NCBI RefSeq assembly: GCF_010731595.1
Contig: NZ_AP022582.1
Coordinates: 3,100,001-3,164,000 of the forward strand
DNA from: Mycobacterium seoulense
GTDB lineage: Bacteria > Actinomycetota > Actinomycetes > Mycobacteriales > Mycobacteriaceae
Reading direction: 5' to 3'
Length of the DNA: 64,000 bases
In this document: positions 35,326 through 46,771 of the stretch, piece after piece
Position numbering within the stretch: position 1 is the stretch's first letter
How the letters are laid out: every line of letters begins with the position of its first letter
The notes under the pieces: generated by a model
Told to the model about the DNA's origin: nothing
Databases searched by the model: none
The model's input: the letters and a program-made list of their open reading frames with translations, nothing else
Position numbers and translations under genes: made by a program

Positions 35326-36909
35326 TCAGTGGGCGAAGTGGCGGGCCCCGGTGAGGTACAACGTGACGCCGGCGTTGGCTGCCGCCGCGGTCACCTCGTC
35401 GTCGCGCACCGACCCGCCGGGGTGCACGACCGCCTTCACCCCGGCTGCGGTCAGCGTCTCGAGCCCGTCGGGGAACGGGAAGAAGGCGTCCGAGGCCGCG
35501 ACCGCGCCGCGCACCCGGTCGCCGCCGCGTTCGACGGCCAGCCGTGCGGCGTCCACCCGGTTCACCTGCCCCATGCCGACGCCGATGGTGGCGCCCCCAC
35601 CGGCGATGACGATGGCGTTCGACTTCACCGCGCGGCACGCCCGCCACGCGAACACCAGGTCGGTCAGCGTCGCCGGATCCGCCGGGGACCCCGTCGCCAG
35701 CGTCCAGTTGGCCGGGTTGTCGCCGTGCGCGTCGAGCTCGTCACGTTGCTGCACCAGCAATCCTCCGCTGATCGGCCGCAGCTCGGTGCCACCGGTCAGC
35801 GGCTCGGAGGCCACCAGTACCCGGATGTTCTTCTTGCGGGTCAGGGCCTCCAGAGCCTCGGGCGCGTAGGCGGGCGCGATGATGACCTCGGTGAAAATGG
35901 TGCTCACGTACTCGGCCATCTCGAGGCTGACCTCGGTGTTGGCCGCGATGACGCCGCCGAAGGCGCTCAGCGGATCGCATTCGTGGGCCTTGCGATGCGC
36001 GTCGGCCACCGATTCCGATGAGATCGCAATCCCACAGGGGTTGGCGTGCTTGATGATGGCGACGCAGGTCTCTTCGTGATCAAAGGCGGCCCGCCAGGCC
36101 GCGTCGGCATCGGTGAAGTTGTTGTACGACATCTCTTTTCCGTGCAGCTGCTCGGCCTGTGCCAGGCCCGGCCAGGCGCCGGGGTCGCCGTAGAGCGCCG
36201 CCTGCTGGTGCGGGTTCTCGCCATAGCGCAGCATCGTCGAGCGGCGCCAGCTGCGCCCCAACCACTTCGGGAACGCCGTCGGCGGGTGCTCGGGCGCCAG
36301 CGTCGACTCCATCCAGCCCGCCACGGCGATGTCGTACTCCGCGGTGTGCTGAAACGCCAACGCCGCCAGCTTTTTACGCTCGGCGAGGGTGAAGCCGCCG
36401 TGCCGAACTGCCGCGAGCACGCCGTCGTAGCCGCGCGGGTCGGTGATCACCGCCACGCTGGGATGGTTCTTGGCGGCCGCGCGGACCATCGACGGCCCGC
36501 CGATGTCGATCTGCTCGACGCATTCGTCGATGCTGGCGCCGGAGTCGACCGTCTCGCTGAACGGATACAGGTTGACGACGACGAGTTCGAAGGCGGCGAT
36601 CCCCAGTTCCTCGAGCGCCGCGGCGTGCTCGGGTTTGCGAAGGTCCGCCAGCAGGCCGGCGTGCACCCGCGGATGCAGCGTCTTGACCCGGCCGTCGAGC
36701 ACCTCGGGGAAGCCGGTCAGCTCCTCCACCCGGGTGACCGGAATCGCTTTGTCGGCAATGGTCTTCGCCGTCGATCCGGTGGAGACGATCTCGACGCCCG
36801 CGTCCGCCAGCCCCCGGGCGAGTTCGACGAGGCCGGTCTTGTCGTAGACGCTGATCAACGCGCGCCGGATCGGCCGTTTCGCCGTCTCCGGCCAGTCGTC
36901 GGTGCTCAT
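35326..36909 (-). CDS. purH: Bifunctional AICAR transformylase/IMP cyclohydrolase
   Basis: 527 residues. N-terminal IMP cyclohydrolase (MGS-like) domain: [61 protein letters not shown]-terminal AICAR formyltransferase: [60 protein letters not shown]. Catalyses the last two steps of IMP synthesis. Its start overlaps the purN stop by 4 nt (ATGA). Confidence 0.97.
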   Translation of the reverse strand: MSTDDWPETAKRPIRRALISVYDKTGLVELARGLADAGVEIVSTGSTAKTIADKAIPVTRVEELTGFPEVLDGRVKTLHPRVHAGLLADLRKPEHAAALEELGIAAFELVVVNLYPFSETVDSGASIDECVEQIDIGGPSMVRAAAKNHPSVAVITDPRGYDGVLAAVRHGGFTLAERKKLAALAFQHTAEYDIAVAGWMESTLAPEHPPTAFPKWLGRSWRRSTMLRYGENPHQQAALYGDPGAWPGLAQAEQLHGKEMSYNNFTDADAAWRAAFDHEETCVAIIKHANPCGIAISSESVADAHRKAHECDPLSAFGGVIAANTEVSLEMAEYVSTIFTEVIIAPAYAPEALEALTRKKNIRVLVASEPLTGGTELRPISGGLLVQQRDELDAHGDNPANWTLATGSPADPATLTDLVFAWRACRAVKSNAIVIAGGGATIGVGMGQVNRVDAARLAVERGGDRVRGAVAASDAFFPFPDGLETLTAAGVKAVVHPGGSVRDDEVTAAAANAGVTLYLTGARHFAH

Positions 36910-37553
36910 CGCTTGCTCGCCTTTCGTCCGATCGTCGCCGTTCTTCCGACCAGGGTCAGGCCGCCGGTCGCGATCTCGGCCACCACGTCCACCAGAAGCT
37001 TGCGCTCCGTGACCTTGATGCGTTCATGCAGGGTATCGACGTCGTCGCCGTCGAGCACCGGCACCGACTGCTGAGCCAGGATCGGCCCGGTGTCCGTCCC
37101 GGCGTCCACCAGGTGCACCGTACAACCTGTGACCTTGACGCCGTAGGCCAACGCGTCGGCCACTCCGTGCGCACCCGGGAACGCCGGCAGCAGCGCCGGA
37201 TGCGTATTGATCACCCGTCCGTAGAACCGCGAAAGGAATTGCGGGCCAAGTATTTTCATGAATCCCGCCGACACCACCAGGTCGGGCGAGTGCGCGGCGG
37301 TGGCCGCGGTGACGGCCGCGTCCCAAGCGGCGCGGTCGGGGTGATCGCCGAGCCGCGCGGTGAATGTGGGCAGCGCGGCCCCCGCGGCGATCTCGGTGGC
37401 CAGGCAGTCGCGATCGGCGCCGACCGCGACCACCCGGGCCGGGTAGTCCCCGACGGCGGCGTCGAGCAGGGAGCTCAGCAGCGACCCGGTGCCCGATGCC
37501 AACACCACCACCCGCGCCGGCGCGCTCGGGGGGACATGGAGCGGTTCGGCCAC
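36906..37553 (-). CDS. purN: Phosphoribosylglycinamide formyltransferase
   Basis: 215 residues. Motifs: [60 protein letters not shown] and [20 protein letters not shown], with the catalytic N-H-D triad of GART-type N10-formyl-THF transferases (N in RVINTHP, H in INTHPA, D in AGTDTG). Third step of purine synthesis. Precedes and overlaps purH; follows perM by 21 bp. Confidence 0.96.
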   Translation of the reverse strand: MAEPLHVPPSAPARVVVLASGTGSLLSSLLDAAVGDYPARVVAVGADRDCLATEIAAGAALPTFTARLGDHPDRAAWDAAVTAATAAHSPDLVVSAGFMKILGPQFLSRFYGRVINTHPALLPAFPGAHGVADALAYGVKVTGCTVHLVDAGTDTGPILAQQSVPVLDGDDVDTLHERIKVTERKLLVDVVAEIATGGLTLVGRTATIGRKASKR

Positions 37554-37574
37554 AACGAGAGAGCCTAGTGGGAG

Positions 37575-38978
37575 CTACTCTCCGGGCTCGCGGTCGGTCG
37601 CGGTCGGATCCGCCTCGTCGGGGGGCGGGGCGTCGTCGGGGGGCGTGGGGACGTCGTCGCCGCCGACCGGTGCGTCGTCGTCGCTGACCAATGCGTCGTC
37701 AGCGGCGAAATCGTCGGGATCGACGAAACCGGCCGACGGCTCCTCGGCGGGCTCGTCGCCCGGCTCGTCGAACGCCCCCGCAAAGTCCGCGGGGCCGGCC
37801 GCGGCGGGCGCGGGCCTGGGCCGCCGGGGCCGGGCCCTGATGCCGCCGGTCATCACCAGGGTGATCCCGCCCACCACCGAGAACCAGAAGAACACCCCGA
37901 TCAGCAGGGCGCCCTGGTCGACGCCGACATCGCCGAAGTTTCCCAGCCGGCCGCTGCCGCCGTACGCGAGCAAGGACATCGCCAGCGCCCCGACGACCGA
38001 GGCGACCAGGAGCTTGGCCATCGCCGGGATCAACGGCAGCGCACGCCGGGCGCACTGCTGTCCGACCGCCACCCCGGACGACGCGCCGATGATGAGCAGG
38101 GCGACCCACACCGGCCCCAGCGGCGGCCGGGGGGCCGCGGCCAGGATCGGCAGCGCCGGGATGTCGCCGCCGAAGACCGTGAACGAACTGAACGTCGCGA
38201 AGCCCAGGTGAGCACTCGACCCGACCGCCATGGCCGAGGTGCCGACGATGACGTTGGGGGCGTACAGGATCGACAGCACCGTGAGGCTGAACTGCCCGAA
38301 TATCGAATCGGTGATCCCGTAAAGATCCTGCATCGTCGCCCAGTGGACCACCAGCGATGCCGCCGTGACCATGCCGGAGAGCCCGAGCAACGCCAACACC
38401 CCGGCCGACGCGGCACGCAGAGCGTCGCCCAGCCACAACGGCAGCGACGACGCCACCAGCACCCGCCGTCCCACCTGCGACCACACACCGAGGGCGGCGC
38501 CGAGCGCATGCACGACGAGCACGCTGGCGAACGCGCGCAGCGCGCTGGGCGTCTGCAGCTCGGTGATCACCGACGACGCGTCGTGGATCACGGCCAGGGC
38601 GATCGCGGCGATCAGCAGGGGCCCGCCGAGCGCCGACGCGACCACCCAGCGGACCACCAGCCACGAGGAATACGGAGAGGTGGCCCGGGCCGTGCTGCGC
38701 GCCGTGGCCCAGATCATCAGCAGCACCGGCAGCAGCGGCAGCGCGCCGAGTTCGCGCCCGCCGATGGAGATCGGCACCTGGTGCACGCCGAGCCACATGC
38801 TGGCGATCGCGCCCAGCGCCCCGGTCATGTCGCTGTTGGCGATCAACAACTGCAGCAACGTGACCGCGGCGATGATGACCAGGGCCACCATGGCCGGGCC
38901 GAACGCGACCCGGACAAGGTCACGCGCCTGGCGGGCGCCCGCCGGCCGGCTGTCCTCGCCTTCCGACACCCTTTTCAC
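37575..38978 (-). CDS. perM: Polytopic membrane protein PerM (DUF6350)
   Basis: 467 residues. About ten transmembrane segments between residues ~30 and 380, for example [40 protein letters not shown] and [20 protein letters not shown], then an acidic, proline-rich cytoplasmic tail of ~90 residues ([20 protein letters not shown]). Matches Rv0955 (PerM), which interacts with the divisome (FtsB) and is needed for persistence and low-magnesium growth. Upstream of purN in the same direction. Strong by size, topology and synteny. Confidence 0.85.
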   Translation of the reverse strand: MKRVSEGEDSRPAGARQARDLVRVAFGPAMVALVIIAAVTLLQLLIANSDMTGALGAIASMWLGVHQVPISIGGRELGALPLLPVLLMIWATARSTARATSPYSSWLVVRWVVASALGGPLLIAAIALAVIHDASSVITELQTPSALRAFASVLVVHALGAALGVWSQVGRRVLVASSLPLWLGDALRAASAGVLALLGLSGMVTAASLVVHWATMQDLYGITDSIFGQFSLTVLSILYAPNVIVGTSAMAVGSSAHLGFATFSSFTVFGGDIPALPILAAAPRPPLGPVWVALLIIGASSGVAVGQQCARRALPLIPAMAKLLVASVVGALAMSLLAYGGSGRLGNFGDVGVDQGALLIGVFFWFSVVGGITLVMTGGIRARPRRPRPAPAAAGPADFAGAFDEPGDEPAEEPSAGFVDPDDFAADDALVSDDDAPVGGDDVPTPPDDAPPPDEADPTATDREPGE

Positions 38979-39017
38979 TCTCGGCGCACGTCCCGACTCA
39001 GGCGCGAAGGCGCACCG

Positions 39018-39908
39018 TTAGGACGGCGCGGGACCAGACGGCGACGAAGGCGACTGCTGCTCCTGGCCGTAGGGCTGCTGGCCCCCGGCCTGGTTGGAGT
39101 AGTTGGGCGCCGAGCCCTCGGAGCCGGCTCCGGGCGCAGGCGGCGGGCTGAAGCTGGGGAAGCCGGTGGGCGGCGTGGACGGCCCCTGCTGCGCGGCCTG
39201 TTGGGGTCCGGACTGCGGCGCGGGCTGCGCGCCGAAACCGCCGGTCGGGACCGCGCTTTGGGTCGGGGCCTGGCTGGCCGGATATCCGCCGTACTGCGAT
39301 CCGTACCCGGGGTGTTGCGACTGCTGGCCGCCCGGCTGACCGTAGTAGGGCTGCTGGCCGTACTGCCCGTATTGCCCGTACTGGCCGTACTGGGCGTATG
39401 GGTCGTATTTCGGCCGCGGCGCCGGCGCGGTGATCACGCCCGCGTCCAACAGAACGACGACGACGGCGGCGATCGCCTGGAGCACGCTGCACGCCACCAG
39501 GGGCCACATCGCCCAGCCGATCGCGACGCCGGTGGGCAGGTTGATGGTCTCGGTGATGGCCAGCAGCCCGCCCAGCACCGCGATGACCGCGACGATGCCG
39601 GCGTAGCTCTTGGCCTTGGGCAGCAGGCTCAGCCCGGCCAGCAGCGCGGCCAGCAGCGCGACGATGACGGCGGTACCCGCATCGCCGGCGCGGCCGCCGA
39701 CGCCCGGGCCGAGGTCGGCGCCGACGGTGAACGTCGGCCCAAAGTTCAGCAGGTACACCGCCAGGCCGAGCACGACCACCGCGATGTTCAGGTAGAGCGG
39801 GAGCTTGGTCGTGCCGTCGTCGTCCTTGGTGAACGACGGTGTGGCGCCCGCGTAGGACCCCCCGGGCGGCGCGGTCGAGTATCCGGGGCTGCCGGGCGAG
39901 TAGGTCAT
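39018..39908 (-). CDS. Rv0954-type divisome membrane protein (34-kDa antigen family, DUF5336)
   Basis: 296 residues from ATG 39908. Four transmembrane segments ([76 protein letters not shown]), then a Pro/Gln/Gly/Tyr-rich tail with YGQ repeats ([20 protein letters not shown]). Corresponds to Rv0954, reported as a member of the cell-division complex, and to the 34-kDa antigen of M. paratuberculosis. It follows an apparent repeat-rich region upstream (39930-40029) and is divergent from the F420 oxidoreductase gene. Confidence 0.88.
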   Translation of the reverse strand: MTYSPGSPGYSTAPPGGSYAGATPSFTKDDDGTTKLPLYLNIAVVVLGLAVYLLNFGPTFTVGADLGPGVGGRAGDAGTAVIVALLAALLAGLSLLPKAKSYAGIVAVIAVLGGLLAITETINLPTGVAIGWAMWPLVACSVLQAIAAVVVVLLDAGVITAPAPRPKYDPYAQYGQYGQYGQYGQQPYYGQPGGQQSQHPGYGSQYGGYPASQAPTQSAVPTGGFGAQPAPQSGPQQAAQQGPSTPPTGFPSFSPPPAPGAGSEGSAPNYSNQAGGQQPYGQEQQSPSSPSGPAPS

Positions 39909-39956
39909 GGCTCCTCCTGTTGCTTCCAGTGCCTTGAAGTGCCTTGCGGGCGCCAC

Positions 39957-40029
39957 GGTTGCGTCGCGACGCTGTGCTTGCGGGCGCGCCGTTCCATAAA
40001 CGCCGTGCCCGGCGGTTGCGTTGCGACGC
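39957..40029. repeat. 16-bp imperfect direct repeats between Rv0954-type gene and F420 oxidoreductase
   Basis: GGTTGCGTCGCGACGC (39957-39972) and GGTTGCGTTGCGACGC (40014-40029) differ at one base; the first contains a perfect 12-bp palindrome GCGTCGCGACGC. A 10-bp tandem AGTGCCTTGA/AGTGCCTTGC precedes at 39929-39948. These may be operator sites or a small intergenic repeat; no family assigned. Confidence 0.5.
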
Positions 40030-40162
40030 GATCGATCAACCACGCTAGCGCACTTCGGAACGCCCGTGCCGTGGCGACCGGCTTCGGCACCAGACCGCCG
40101 TCGATCCGCGAAGCGGGCCGCACCGGGGTCGGCCGCCACCGCGGCGGCTTGCTCAGCGGAGG

Positions 40163-40176
40163 TAGAACACGTTCTA
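40163..40176. promoter_or_regulatory. KstR operator upstream of F420 oxidoreductase
   Basis: TAGAACACGTTCTA is a 14-bp inverted repeat fitting the KstR consensus TNNAACNNGTTNNA at every defined base. It lies 9 bp before the ATG at 40186, so repressor binding would block the promoter or start. An identical 14-mer occurs at 59602. Confidence 0.85.
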
Positions 40177-40185
40177 ATTCTCCCC

Positions 40186-41034
40186 ATGGATTACGGGCTT
40201 GTGCTTTTTACCAGCGACCGTGGCATCTCTCCGGCGTCGGCCGCGAAGCTTGCCGACGAACACGGCTTCACGACCTTCTACGTGCCGGAACACACCCACA
40301 TCCCGATCAAGCGCGAGGCGGCGCACCCGACGACTGGCGACGCGTCGCTGCCCGACGACCGCTACATGCGGACGCTAGACCCATGGGTAAGCCTGGGCGC
40401 CGCGTGCGCCGTGACCTCGCGGGTGCGGCTGTCCACCGCGGTGGCGCTGCCGGTCGAGCACGACCCGATCACGTTGGCGAAAAGCATTGCGACCCTCGAC
40501 CATCTGTCCGGCGGCCGGGTCAGCCTGGGCGTCGGGTTCGGGTGGAACACCGACGAGCTCGCCGACCACGGCGTGCCCCCCGCTCGGCGCCGCACGATGC
40601 TGCGCGAGTACATCGAGGCCATGCGTGAGCTGTGGACCAAAGAGGAAGCCGCCTACGACGGCGAGTTCGTCAAGTTCGGGCCCAGCTGGGCGTGGCCCAA
40701 GCCCGTCCAGCCACACATTCCCGTGTTGGTCGGCGCGGCCGGGACCGAAAAGAACTTCAAGTGGATCGCCCGCAGCGCCGACGGCTGGATCACCACCCCG
40801 CGCGACTTCGACATCGAGGAGCCGGTGAAGTTGCTGCAGGACACGTGGGCGGCCGCCGGCCGCGACGGCGCCCCGCAGATCGTCGCGCTGGACTTCAAGC
40901 CGGTCCCCGAGAAGCTGGCCAAATGGGCCGAGCTAGGGGTGACCGAGGTGCTGTTCGGCCTGCCGGACCGCGCCGAGGACGAGGTCGCCGCCTACGTCGA
41001 GCGGCTCGCGGGCAAGCTCGCCGCCCTCGTCTAG
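40186..41034 (+). CDS. LLM-class F420-dependent oxidoreductase (Rv0953c-type)
   Basis: 282 residues from ATG 40186, only 9 bp after a KstR palindrome, so the transcript may be nearly leaderless. Luciferase-like TIM barrel: [80 protein letters not shown] and [13 protein letters not shown]420 is the probable cofactor given the family in mycobacteria. KstR control links it to cholesterol/sterol side-chain degradation, though its reaction is unknown. Confidence 0.88.
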   Translation: MDYGLVLFTSDRGISPASAAKLADEHGFTTFYVPEHTHIPIKREAAHPTTGDASLPDDRYMRTLDPWVSLGAACAVTSRVRLSTAVALPVEHDPITLAKSIATLDHLSGGRVSLGVGFGWNTDELADHGVPPARRRTMLREYIEAMRELWTKEEAAYDGEFVKFGPSWAWPKPVQPHIPVLVGAAGTEKNFKWIARSADGWITTPRDFDIEEPVKLLQDTWAAAGRDGAPQIVALDFKPVPEKLAKWAELGVTEVLFGLPDRAEDEVAAYVERLAGKLAALV

Positions 41035-41042
41035 GCGCGAAG

Positions 41043-42563
41043 TCAGGCCAACGTGCAGCGGTTGCCGTAGTCGAACGAGCGCACCCGCACCGAGTGCCCG
41101 AGCGGGTCGCCGTCGATCAGCAGCGCGATCAGTTCGTCGTCTTCGGTGGTCGACAGGAACCGGCTGCCGCCGTCCAGCCGGCCGATGACGATCCCGGTGC
41201 GGCGGCCGTCGTCGCGGCGCACCGTGTAGGTCTCGACGGTGCCGACACCGTCGGCGTGCTCGGTCACGGGCACGGTCGGCCAGTCGGCGACCTGCCGCTG
41301 CGCTTGCGCGCTGCGGTCGGGCTGCCACTCCGCCGGAGTGCTGCAGTACACGCCGACCGAGTACTTGCTCAGGATTCCGCCGTTAGCGCCGACGAGGCCG
41401 TATTCGCCGGGCGCGCTTCGCAATTGCGCGACGGTCTCGGCGACCGCATGCATGGAGTAGTTGTTGCCGGCGCCGCCGAAGAACGGCAGCCCGCCGGTCA
41501 GCGTCAGGCCGCGCGGGTCGTCGGGCGCGATGCCCATGCCGTCGCAGATGTTGAACACCGGCACCGGAAAGCAGCTGTACAGGTCGAACGTGGCGATGTC
41601 GTCGACGCCGGCGCCGGCCATCGCGAGCGCCTCGCGCACGGCCAGGACGGCCGACGGGGCGTGTCCGAGATCCGGGCGCTCCAATAGGGCCTGCTCCTCC
41701 AGGTCGGCGTGGCCGTGCAGGTACACCCAGTTCTCCTGGGGCACCCCGAGGCGACGCGCCGCCCCGACCGACATCAGCAGCGCCGCCGCGCCCTGGTTCA
41801 CCTGGTCACGGGCGACCATCAGCCGCGGGTACGGCTCCGCGATCATCCGGTTGCGCTCGGTCACGGTGACCAGCTCGTCGGCCGTGCGTTCCACCGGCGC
41901 GGCGGCGAACGGATTGCTGGCCGCGACCTTGGTGAAGGGCGCGAACAGCTCGCCCATCCGCCGCCGGTATTCGGCCGGTCCCAGCCCGGTCCCGGCCCGC
42001 CTTGCGTTTTCCAGCAGCGCGTACTGGATCGGCGCGCTGGTCAGCCCGTGACTGACGGTGTAGCGCGAAACGAGCTTCTCGATCCCCTGGCCCCGGTCTT
42101 CCAGATCGCCGTCGACCGTCTCGGTGAAGTCGGGCCGGGCTTCGGCTTTCGCGAAGTAGCGCAACGTCGAGGTGGCATCCGAGCCGAACACCATCGCGAC
42201 CTGCGAACGGCCCGCCGCGATCTCCCCCGCCAGCTCGCTGATCAGGTGCTGCGGCCCCTGTCCCCCAACGATTTCCAGGATCGCACGGGCCGGCGAAGCG
42301 CCGATGCGGTTGGCCACGGACCGCGGGTAGTTGTTCGACCGCCCCAGCGGGGCATTGATCACACCCGAGATCTCGAACTGCCGCACGCCGGCCACGGTGT
42401 CGATGGCCGCCGCAACGTCCTCGGCAGCACAGTCGTCGACGGCGGCCCGGGCCGCCGCGGCGGCCAGCTCGACGGGCGACATCCCGCGATAGGTGGGGTC
42501 GTCGATGCGCTCGGCGGCCTGCCCCACGCCGACGACGACGGGGGTGTTCGGGTCGAGATTCAT
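41043..42563 (-). CDS. Thiolase-like acetyl-CoA acetyltransferase (Rv1867-type)
   Basis: 506 residues. Thiolase-superfamily core with NPFAAAPVERTADE, VNQGAAALLMSVGAARRLGV, DDIATFDLYSCFPVPVFNIC, and a GGLPFFGGAGNNYSMHAVAE then GLVGANGGILSKYSVGVYCS region equivalent to the glycine-rich C-terminal active-site loop. The usual catalytic Cys in a G-G-C-x-S/T-G context is not evident near the N-terminus, so it may be a SCP2/thiolase relative with altered chemistry. A C-terminal ~110-residue OB-like domain follows. Convergent with the F420 gene. Possibly lipid or sterol-related. Confidence 0.78.
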   Translation of the reverse strand: MNLDPNTPVVVGVGQAAERIDDPTYRGMSPVELAAAAARAAVDDCAAEDVAAAIDTVAGVRQFEISGVINAPLGRSNNYPRSVANRIGASPARAILEIVGGQGPQHLISELAGEIAAGRSQVAMVFGSDATSTLRYFAKAEARPDFTETVDGDLEDRGQGIEKLVSRYTVSHGLTSAPIQYALLENARRAGTGLGPAEYRRRMGELFAPFTKVAASNPFAAAPVERTADELVTVTERNRMIAEPYPRLMVARDQVNQGAAALLMSVGAARRLGVPQENWVYLHGHADLEEQALLERPDLGHAPSAVLAVREALAMAGAGVDDIATFDLYSCFPVPVFNICDGMGIAPDDPRGLTLTGGLPFFGGAGNNYSMHAVAETVAQLRSAPGEYGLVGANGGILSKYSVGVYCSTPAEWQPDRSAQAQRQVADWPTVPVTEHADGVGTVETYTVRRDDGRRTGIVIGRLDGGSRFLSTTEDDELIALLIDGDPLGHSVRVRSFDYGNRCTLA

Positions 42564-42615
42564 AGACCCACTATGTACCTCGGGGCCGCTCCCGGTCTAA
42601 TCGGGGGCCGGCCCG

Positions 42616-43518
<903 letters not shown>

Positions 43519-43530
43519 TCGTTGGCTCCC

Positions 43531-44694
43531 TTACTTGTTCGCCAGCTCGGCGGCTTTGTCGGCACCGGCGTCCATGGTCTCGGCCTGGATCACCAGCGGG
43601 TGGTTGGCTTGGGCCAGGATTCGGCGGCCTTCGTCGACGTTGTTGCCGTCGAGCCGCACGATGAGCGGCTTGTTGGCCTCGTCACCGAGCATGTTCAGCG
43701 CGGTGACGATTCCGTTGGCGACCGCGTCGCACGAGGTGATGCCCCCGAACACGTTCACGAAGACGCTCTTGACCTGCTTGTCGTTCAGGATGACGTCGAG
43801 GCCCGCGGCCATGACTTCGGCCGACGCGCCGCCGCCGATGTCCAGGAAGTTGGCCGGCTTGACGCCGCCGTGCTTCTCACCGGCGTAGGCGACGACGTCG
43901 AGCGTGGACATGACCAGGCCCGCGCCGTTGCCGATGATGCCGACCGCGCCGTCCAGCTTGACGTAGTTGAGGTCGTGCTCCTTGGCCTTGAGCTCCAGCG
44001 GGTCGGTGGACGCGCGGTCCTCGAACTCGGCGTGCTCCGGGTGGCGGAAGTCGGCGTTGGCGTCCAGCGTGATCTTGCCGTCCAGCGCCAGGATCTGGTC
44101 CTTCGGATCGCGCACCAACGGGTTGACCTCGACCAGGGTGGCGTCCTCGGCGACGAAGAGCTCCCACAGCTTGTTGATGGTCACCGCCGCCGCGTCGAGC
44201 ACCTCGGCGGGCAGGTGGCCCTGCTCGGCGATGGACCGCGCGGTCGCCAGGTCGACACCCGTGACGGCGTTCACCGGGACCTTGGCCAGCCGCTCCGGCT
44301 TGGTGGCGGCGACCTCCTCGATCTCCATGCCGCCCTCGACCGAGCACATCGCCAGGTAGGTGCGGTTGGCCCGGTCCAGCAGGAAGGAGATGTAGTACTC
44401 CTCGGCGATGTCACTGGCCTCGGCGACCAACAACTTCTTGACGACGTGGCCCTTGATGTCGAGGCCGAGGATGTTCTTGGCGTGTTCGTAGGCGTCTTCC
44501 GGTGTCGCCGCGTACTTGACGCCACCGGCCTTGCCGCGGCCGCCGACCTTCACCTGCGCCTTGACCATCACCGGCCGGCCGATTTCGGCGGCGATGTCCC
44601 GAGCGCCCTCGGCGGTGTCGGTGACCCGGCCCGGCGTAGTCGGTACGTTGTGCTTGGCGAACAATTCTTTTGCTTGATACTCGAAAAGGTCCAT
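43531..44694 (-). CDS. sucC: Succinyl-CoA synthetase beta subunit
   Basis: 387 residues. ATP-grasp: [100 protein letters not shown]. Binds nucleotide and succinate; partner of SucD. First gene of the sucCD unit, divergent from the M23 peptidase gene, with a CRP-like site in the 248-bp gap. Confidence 0.97.
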   Translation of the reverse strand: MDLFEYQAKELFAKHNVPTTPGRVTDTAEGARDIAAEIGRPVMVKAQVKVGGRGKAGGVKYAATPEDAYEHAKNILGLDIKGHVVKKLLVAEASDIAEEYYISFLLDRANRTYLAMCSVEGGMEIEEVAATKPERLAKVPVNAVTGVDLATARSIAEQGHLPAEVLDAAAVTINKLWELFVAEDATLVEVNPLVRDPKDQILALDGKITLDANADFRHPEHAEFEDRASTDPLELKAKEHDLNYVKLDGAVGIIGNGAGLVMSTLDVVAYAGEKHGGVKPANFLDIGGGASAEVMAAGLDVILNDKQVKSVFVNVFGGITSCDAVANGIVTALNMLGDEANKPLIVRLDGNNVDEGRRILAQANHPLVIQAETMDAGADKAAELANK

Positions 44695-44851
44695 GGACTC
44701 TCTGTCTTCGTTCGACTCAACTGCTTGGCCTCTTGATGGGCGGTGCCGCGTTCGGCAACTCGCACGGACGAACTGTATCCACTGGCCAACGGGCCCTTAC
44801 CGCCGCGTCCGGCGATGTGGCACAGCTCACGGGATGCCCGGATACCCGGTT

Positions 44852-44867
44852 CGTGACCCAAATCACA
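44852..44867. promoter_or_regulatory. CRP-type site between sucC and M23 peptidase gene
   Basis: CGTGACCCAAATCACA matches the CRP consensus TGTGA-N6-TCACA at 9 of 10 defined positions. It lies 157 bp upstream of sucC and 75 bp upstream of the peptidase gene. A weaker second site TGTGGCACAGCTCACG is at 44816-44831. In M. tuberculosis the equivalent pair (Rv0951/Rv0950c) is, as I recall, affected by CRP (Rv3676). Confidence 0.55.
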
Positions 44868-44942
44868 ATTTCGATCGGATTGCTCGACGAGGTTGCCAGT
44901 TCCGCGAGTTAGCGGATACCGTCTCAGGGTCCAGATAACGTT

Positions 44943-46067
44943 ATGGTCACGATACGAGGACATTTCAGCTTGTCCCAGCACCGTTTAGCTCCTTCAACTG
45001 CTGAAACAGCAGGCGTGGTGAGGGTTGGGCGCGCCGCGGGCGGCCGGGGGATTGAGCCCCATCGCAACGAAGTCACCGAAATCCTGCCCCTCGACGGCTT
45101 CGACTTCGACGACCTGGAGTGGCGCGACGAGGTCAGCGAGCTCGGCGACCTCGACTACAGCAACGACTCCACCTTCGACAACGAAGCGCAGGTGTTGCTG
45201 GCCCCGGAGCTGGACGACCTGAACGAGGCCGACGACCCGGTCACGCTGTGGCTGGCCGCGCCGCCGACCGAGGTGCTCCCCCGCGTGGTCGTGGCATCGG
45301 CATCCGAGCGGCGTCTGGCTCGCGCGCACACCACCGACGTCGTCGGGGTGGCACGCCGCGGCGGCCAGCATCGCAAACAACCGACCAGCGCGGCCAGGGG
45401 CCGCCTGATGATCTCGGCGATGGCCGCCGGCGCGGCCGCCGCGGCGGCCCACACCGCCACCAGCCATGCCGACACCCCCAAGACCGAGGCCGTGCTGACC
45501 GCGAACGCGTCGGCGCTCACCGGGGGGTCGGGCAACAACACCATCCGCGGCGCCCAGGTGGTCGCGCTCGAGCCGGCGGCGACCGCCGCGGTGCACAACC
45601 AGGAACTCGCCAAGGGCGTCGCGTTCGCCAACGACCGCGCCCAGCGTGAGGCCCGGTTGCAGCAGCCGCTCTACGTGATGCCGACGAAGGGCATCTTCAC
45701 CTCTAACTTCGGCTACCGCTGGGGCGTGCTGCATGCCGGCATCGACCTGGCCAACTCGATCGGAACACCCATCTACGCGGTGTCCGACGGCGTCGTCATC
45801 GACTCCGGGCCTGCCGCCGGCTACGGGGCGCTGGTCAAACTGCGCCACGCCGATGGCACGGTGACGCTCTACGGCCACGTCAACACCACGCTGGTCAGCG
45901 TCGGGCAGCGCGTGATGGCCGGCGACCAGATCGCCACCATGGGCAACCGCGGTAACTCCACCGGCCCCCACCTGCATTTCGAGGTGCTGCAGGGTGGCAC
46001 CGAACGAATCGACCCGGTCCCGTGGCTGGCTAAGCGGGGTCTCATGGTGGGTAACTACGCTGGTTGA
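44943..46067 (+). CDS. M23-family (LytM-type) peptidase
   Basis: 374 residues. An acidic N-terminal region ([20 protein letters not shown]) precedes a hydrophobic segment ([20 protein letters not shown]) that may be a signal anchor; then the M23 metallopeptidase domain: [20 protein letters not shown] (first Zn ligands H/D), [20 protein letters not shown], and [15 protein letters not shown] (HxH Zn motif). Cuts peptidoglycan cross-links or is a regulator of such enzymes. Corresponds to Rv0950c. ATG at 44943 overlaps a 10-bp palindrome (ATAACGTTAT, 44935-44944); an internal start is possible. Confidence 0.85.
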   Translation: MVTIRGHFSLSQHRLAPSTAETAGVVRVGRAAGGRGIEPHRNEVTEILPLDGFDFDDLEWRDEVSELGDLDYSNDSTFDNEAQVLLAPELDDLNEADDPVTLWLAAPPTEVLPRVVVASASERRLARAHTTDVVGVARRGGQHRKQPTSAARGRLMISAMAAGAAAAAAHTATSHADTPKTEAVLTANASALTGGSGNNTIRGAQVVALEPAATAAVHNQELAKGVAFANDRAQREARLQQPLYVMPTKGIFTSNFGYRWGVLHAGIDLANSIGTPIYAVSDGVVIDSGPAAGYGALVKLRHADGTVTLYGHVNTTLVSVGQRVMAGDQIATMGNRGNSTGPHLHFEVLQGGTERIDPVPWLAKRGLMVGNYAG

Positions 46068-46068
46068 G

Positions 46069-46647
46069 GTGACCGAGCCCAACCAACCACCTCCCGGTCC
46101 GCAACCGTCCGAGTCCACGTCGCCGTCGGACTCCAAAACGCGGATCATCCGCCGCGCACCCACCGGGCCGCTGCCGGTAGCGCCGGAATCCCCGACCACC
46201 CACATTCCCCCGCAGGCCCCGCCCTATCCGGGCGCTCCTCGCGCGGGCGGTCGAGCGATCTACGGTGCGCCCGCCAATGAGCCAAGCGCCCGCACGGCCG
46301 TCGCCGCCTGCGCCGTCAGCATCATCAGCGGGTGGGCCACATCGGTGGTGGCCACCGACCTGATCGCCGGCTGGTGGCGATCCGACCGGTTGTTCTGCAT
46401 CGCCGTCGCGTTCTTGGCCCTGGTCTTCGCGGTCACCACCATTTCCGGCGTGATCGCGTTGCTGCAGCGTCGGCCCCTGGGGCGCTACCTCATCGCGGTC
46501 GGCGCCGTGGTCGCCGTGCTGACCTATCTGGGTGTGTTCATCGCCGGCGCCCGGGTGGCGTGGATAGTGCACCTGCTGCCGCTCCTGCCGATCGCCAGCG
46601 TGGTGCTCGCGATGCACCCGCGAACCAAACGCTGGCTGGAGGCCTGA
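46069..46647 (+). CDS. Small proline-rich membrane protein
   Basis: 192 residues from GTG 46069, two bases after the peptidase stop, so probably co-transcribed. An N-terminal Pro/Ser-rich cytoplasmic segment (TEPNQPPPGPQPSESTSPSD) is followed by about four hydrophobic helices (ACAVSIISGWATSVVATDLI, FCIAVAFLALVFAVTTISGV, LIAVGAVVAVLTYLGVFIAG, IVHLLPLLPIASVVLAM). No family recognised. Location next to the M23 peptidase suggests an envelope role. Confidence 0.7.
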   Translation: MTEPNQPPPGPQPSESTSPSDSKTRIIRRAPTGPLPVAPESPTTHIPPQAPPYPGAPRAGGRAIYGAPANEPSARTAVAACAVSIISGWATSVVATDLIAGWWRSDRLFCIAVAFLALVFAVTTISGVIALLQRRPLGRYLIAVGAVVAVLTYLGVFIAGARVAWIVHLLPLLPIASVVLAMHPRTKRWLEA

Positions 46648-46649
46648 CC

Positions 46650-46740
46650 CGGCCCGACCGGGCCGCGGCGGCCGACCATTAGGCGACTTTGGAATCCGAT
46701 ATCACCCGCGATATCACATTCCCGGACCGCTTCATGGTCC
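46650..46740. terminator. Hairpins and direct repeat between convergent genes
   Basis: Directly after the membrane-protein stop: CGGCCCGACCGGGCCG (46650-46665, stem 6 bp with a 4-nt loop). Then a direct repeat GATATCAC at 46698-46705 and 46710-46717, and GGACC-N7-GGTCC (46724-46740) before the end of uvrD1. No U-run follows, as is usual in mycobacteria. The stretch may end both converging transcripts. Confidence 0.45.
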
Positions 46741-46771
46741 GGAGGCCAGCAGTAGGCCAGCGACCGGGCCG

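Noticed and set aside
44695..44942. c-di-AMP (ydaO-type) riboswitch before the M23 peptidase
   Set aside because: Considered because such switches precede mycobacterial cell-wall hydrolases, but the conserved segments are not recognisable here.
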